Shown here piece by piece: positions 61,946 through 64,000 of a stretch of DNA of 64,000 nucleotides; within the stretch, counting starts at the first letter, position 1; each line of letters opens with the position of its first letter. The stretch lies in NCBI GenBank assembly GCA_001632425.1, contig KV425553.1:296263-360262 (forward strand), given 5' to 3'. The notes beneath the pieces were generated by a model. The model was not told where the DNA came from, did not search any database, and saw only the letters and a program-made list of their open reading frames with translations. Source of the stretch: Neolentinus lepideus HHB14362 ss-1 (taxonomy: Eukaryota > Basidiomycota > Agaricomycetes > Gloeophyllales > Gloeophyllaceae). The position numbers and the translations under genes were made by a program.

Positions 61946-62592
61946 TGTCAGTCCATGCAGTCAGTCCATGCGTCATAGAGCACTATTCTGACCACCACAC
62001 GCATGCTTCGGCGCTACGGAATGACCGAGACACCACAATAATGCTCTGATTACACGATATACTCGAGGGTCGTGGCGTTAGATTAACATTCCCTGCACAC
62101 TGACAAAATCGAACTCGTCCATTGCCCTGGAGGTTCTCTCGCCAAGAGTTAATGCAAAGGTAATACAGCAGTGCATCCCTTAAGTTTAGATTGCACAAAA
62201 AATACTAGCTCCTTGAACGTGAATTTCGACTACGGACCTCATATCGCAATGAGGATTGAGCTACCTCTTCACCACTCAACACTCACAGATCATTTCGAAA
62301 ACGAATGCCTCGATAGACAAGCACAGACAGCGGCCACAATGAGCGCGCTGGAGGATCTCGGAAGAGTGTGACTTGCCGACTCTTGCCGTATCACCATGCC
62401 ACGTGATGCTGTGTCACTGTGGCTTCTGCGGCGTGTTGAAAGGGTGGCGCTGCTCTAGATCTGCATGCCTTCCTCATTCCCTCCTTTGTCTTTACCACCA
62501 TCAAGCTCGTCGCTGTCAAAGCCGAAGACGTGAACATACACTATCTGCGCAGATTCTATCGAGATAACCCGCATGCCGAGATCGTTCAAAGT
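61946..62592. other. Intergenic interval
   Basis: About 650 bp. A GTCAGTCCATGC direct repeat occurs twice near 61945-61975. A short ATG-led frame at 62340 could be an unseen 5' exon of the next gene. Confidence 0.35.
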
Positions 62593-64000
62593 ATGCTACC
62601 TACCAGTCTGAACGCGTCTCTATTGATTCAAACAAACGCTTTCTTGCAGGCAGACTCAGGTGATGAGGCCGCATGGGAAGATATCTCGAGCTTAGGTGGA
62701 AGCTCAAGGTCAAGGAGTGTCAGAGCTGCAAGTCCAGCTCCCTCGCTGCTCTCAGTTCCGGGCAGTCCATCAGCACGAAGACGGCGATCTGCGCATAAGG
62801 CCGTGTACAGTGCTGCTTCTCCACGAAGACAGCTCGTTTCACTTGCTCCTTCACAGAAAACAACTTCCCAGAGGTACCCGAGAGATACTTTGACGAAGGA
62901 GCACTTGGAGGATGCTGTTTCCTCTGGCGCGCTCTTCACGGTGAGATACGTCCTCGATATTATCGGTCGTGCGGTCCGCCTCCTCCGTATTCCCTTATCC
63001 ATGCTGCTCTTCATATGGATTCTGGCGTTTGTGGTCGGGAAGATGTCCCACAGCATACGCACCGTCATGTCTCCCCTGTGCATCATTCCCGGTATATCCA
63101 GCTTGTCAGTATGCACTTGGAGCCAGGTTTCAGACGGTCGATCTACTCGATGGGCGGACTACCCCAAGCTAGTGGATATGCAAAGTAGCACGTTCGAGCA
63201 ATTACTAGACGAGTCCGTTGGCGGCGCCGGACTGGCTCTTGAGATCAAAAAGGCCGAGATCGCTACGTCGGACTTGACAACGTTGGTCCGCGTCAGCGAC
63301 TTGAATAGCCGAGATTTGCTCGCGGACTCGTTGGTTGAGTTCGTGGACGATGCAAAGAGGACTGGTAGGGGACTGCAAAAGCTGAGCGCGAAGATCAACG
63401 GGGCTGTCGACAGGTGCGCAGATAGCAATGCCCCAAATTATTCTCGTCTGAATAGCATATTAGCGTCATGGCTGTAAATGACTACGCCTTGCGCGCTATT
63501 GAAGCGGCAGGCACAAAGCCTGAGAATGCGCTCGTGAGATCCCTGTGGCCGTTCTCAGCACCTCAGTCAAATGAAGTCATAACCTCAACCTTTACCCAAG
63601 CCATGGACGTCCTATCCTCCTCCCTCGGACGCGTTATCCTCGAAGCCCAAGTGCAACTCTCTAACCTCGACAGACTCGAGCAACACCTTACGACGCTGCA
63701 AGAGGCCATCTCGCGCGAGGACTCGTCGCTCTCCTCTGTTCATGCCGAGCTCCTCTCCGCTCTATGGACCAAGCTCGGTGGCAACCGCCGCAGGATACGT
63801 GGCGTTGACCAGCACCTGAGGCTGCTGAAGAACGTCGGTGGATATAGGAAGCGTGCGCTGGCACATGTGGTAGGCGCGCTGCAGACACTCGAGGCGATGA
63901 ACGCGGATATGGAGGAGCTGAGAGAAAGGGTAGCAGCGCCGCAGCTACTTGGGGAGAAGGTGAGTGCGGAGGTGCACATGAGGAGCATCAACGCTGGGCT
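62593..64000 (+). CDS. Membrane-anchored coiled-coil protein of unknown function (partial, runs off the end)
   Basis: The frame contains a Ser/Arg/Ala-rich N-terminal region, then a transmembrane-type segment LRIPLSMLLFIWILAFVVG, followed by a second hydrophobic stretch MSPLCIIPGISSL. The rest is alpha-helical. An intron (from 63413, donor GTGCGC, acceptor near 63461) shifts the frame into SVMAVNDYALRAIEAAGTKP and long helices such as SNLDRLEQHLTTLQEAISRE. The coding sequence is still open at 64000, so the 3' end lies beyond the window. The real start may be in an earlier exon; a TTGCAG acceptor just before ADSGDEAAWEDIS supports this. The layout suggests a nuclear-envelope or ER membrane protein with a luminal coiled coil. 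That is inference. Confidence 0.6.

Noticed and set aside
1..64000. Transposons, CRISPR arrays and bacterial-type elements
   Set aside because: I found no transposase or reverse-transcriptase motifs, no regularly spaced repeats and no long terminal repeats. The genome style is that of a fungus, where CRISPR is not expected.

Overview
The window is nuclear DNA of a filamentous basidiomycete, most likely an Agaricomycete. Genes are dense and split by many short GT-AG introns (mostly 45-65 nt). Two class I sesquiterpene synthases, a basidiomycete-type DUF6533 membrane protein and several conserved fungal housekeeping genes point the same way. I saw no bacterial-type operons, CRISPR arrays, rRNA, convincing tRNA or recognisable transposon genes. 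Exon borders were inferred by eye from splice consensus and frame. They are exact where donor and acceptor are quoted and approximate elsewhere.

Region 1 (1-14.8 kb) is a compact terpenoid locus. A sesquiterpene synthase (408-1526, +) and a diverged paralogue (10335-11518, -) with identical intron placement bracket two other genes. One is a ten-exon gene (6518-9779, +) whose single 899-residue reading frame joins a complete cystathionine beta/gamma-lyase to a complete mevalonate kinase. The other is a divergently transcribed, easily missed four-exon gene for the SWR1-complex subunit Vps71/Swc6 (5373-6041, -). Mevalonate kinase acts early in the pathway that makes farnesyl diphosphate, the substrate of the two synthases, so the arrangement may couple precursor supply to product formation. 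Long gene-poor stretches (1.5-5.4 and 11.5-14.9 kb) flank the locus.

Region 2 (14.8-31.5 kb) holds a TPR-like protein, Npr3 of the GATOR1/SEACIT complex, a protein-kinase remnant, an NAD(P)-binding epimerase-like protein (-), a cytochrome P450 that looks inactivated, a long disordered protein, a secreted SurE-like phosphatase and an intact alpha/beta hydrolase.

Region 3 (32-45.2 kb) has a DUF6533 membrane protein, a charge-segregated disordered protein, a coiled-coil protein of unknown function, the MICOS subunit Mic60 (-), an Atg22-type vacuolar transporter and a further unknown protein.

Region 4 (45.5-64 kb) has neutral trehalase (-), an SLC25 carrier resembling peroxisomal adenine nucleotide transporters (-), a METTL21-type methyltransferase (+), an arrestin-like trafficking adaptor with a PPxY motif (-), an FG nucleoporin of the Nup49/Nup58 type (-), a complete aldo-keto reductase (-) with a decayed tandem copy upstream, and the 5' part of a membrane/coiled-coil protein that runs off the window end (+).

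The most notable object is the lyase-kinase fusion sitting between two sesquiterpene synthases. Secondary points are the decayed P450 and aldo-keto reductase copies, a 21-nt microexon in the carrier gene and a GC-AG intron.
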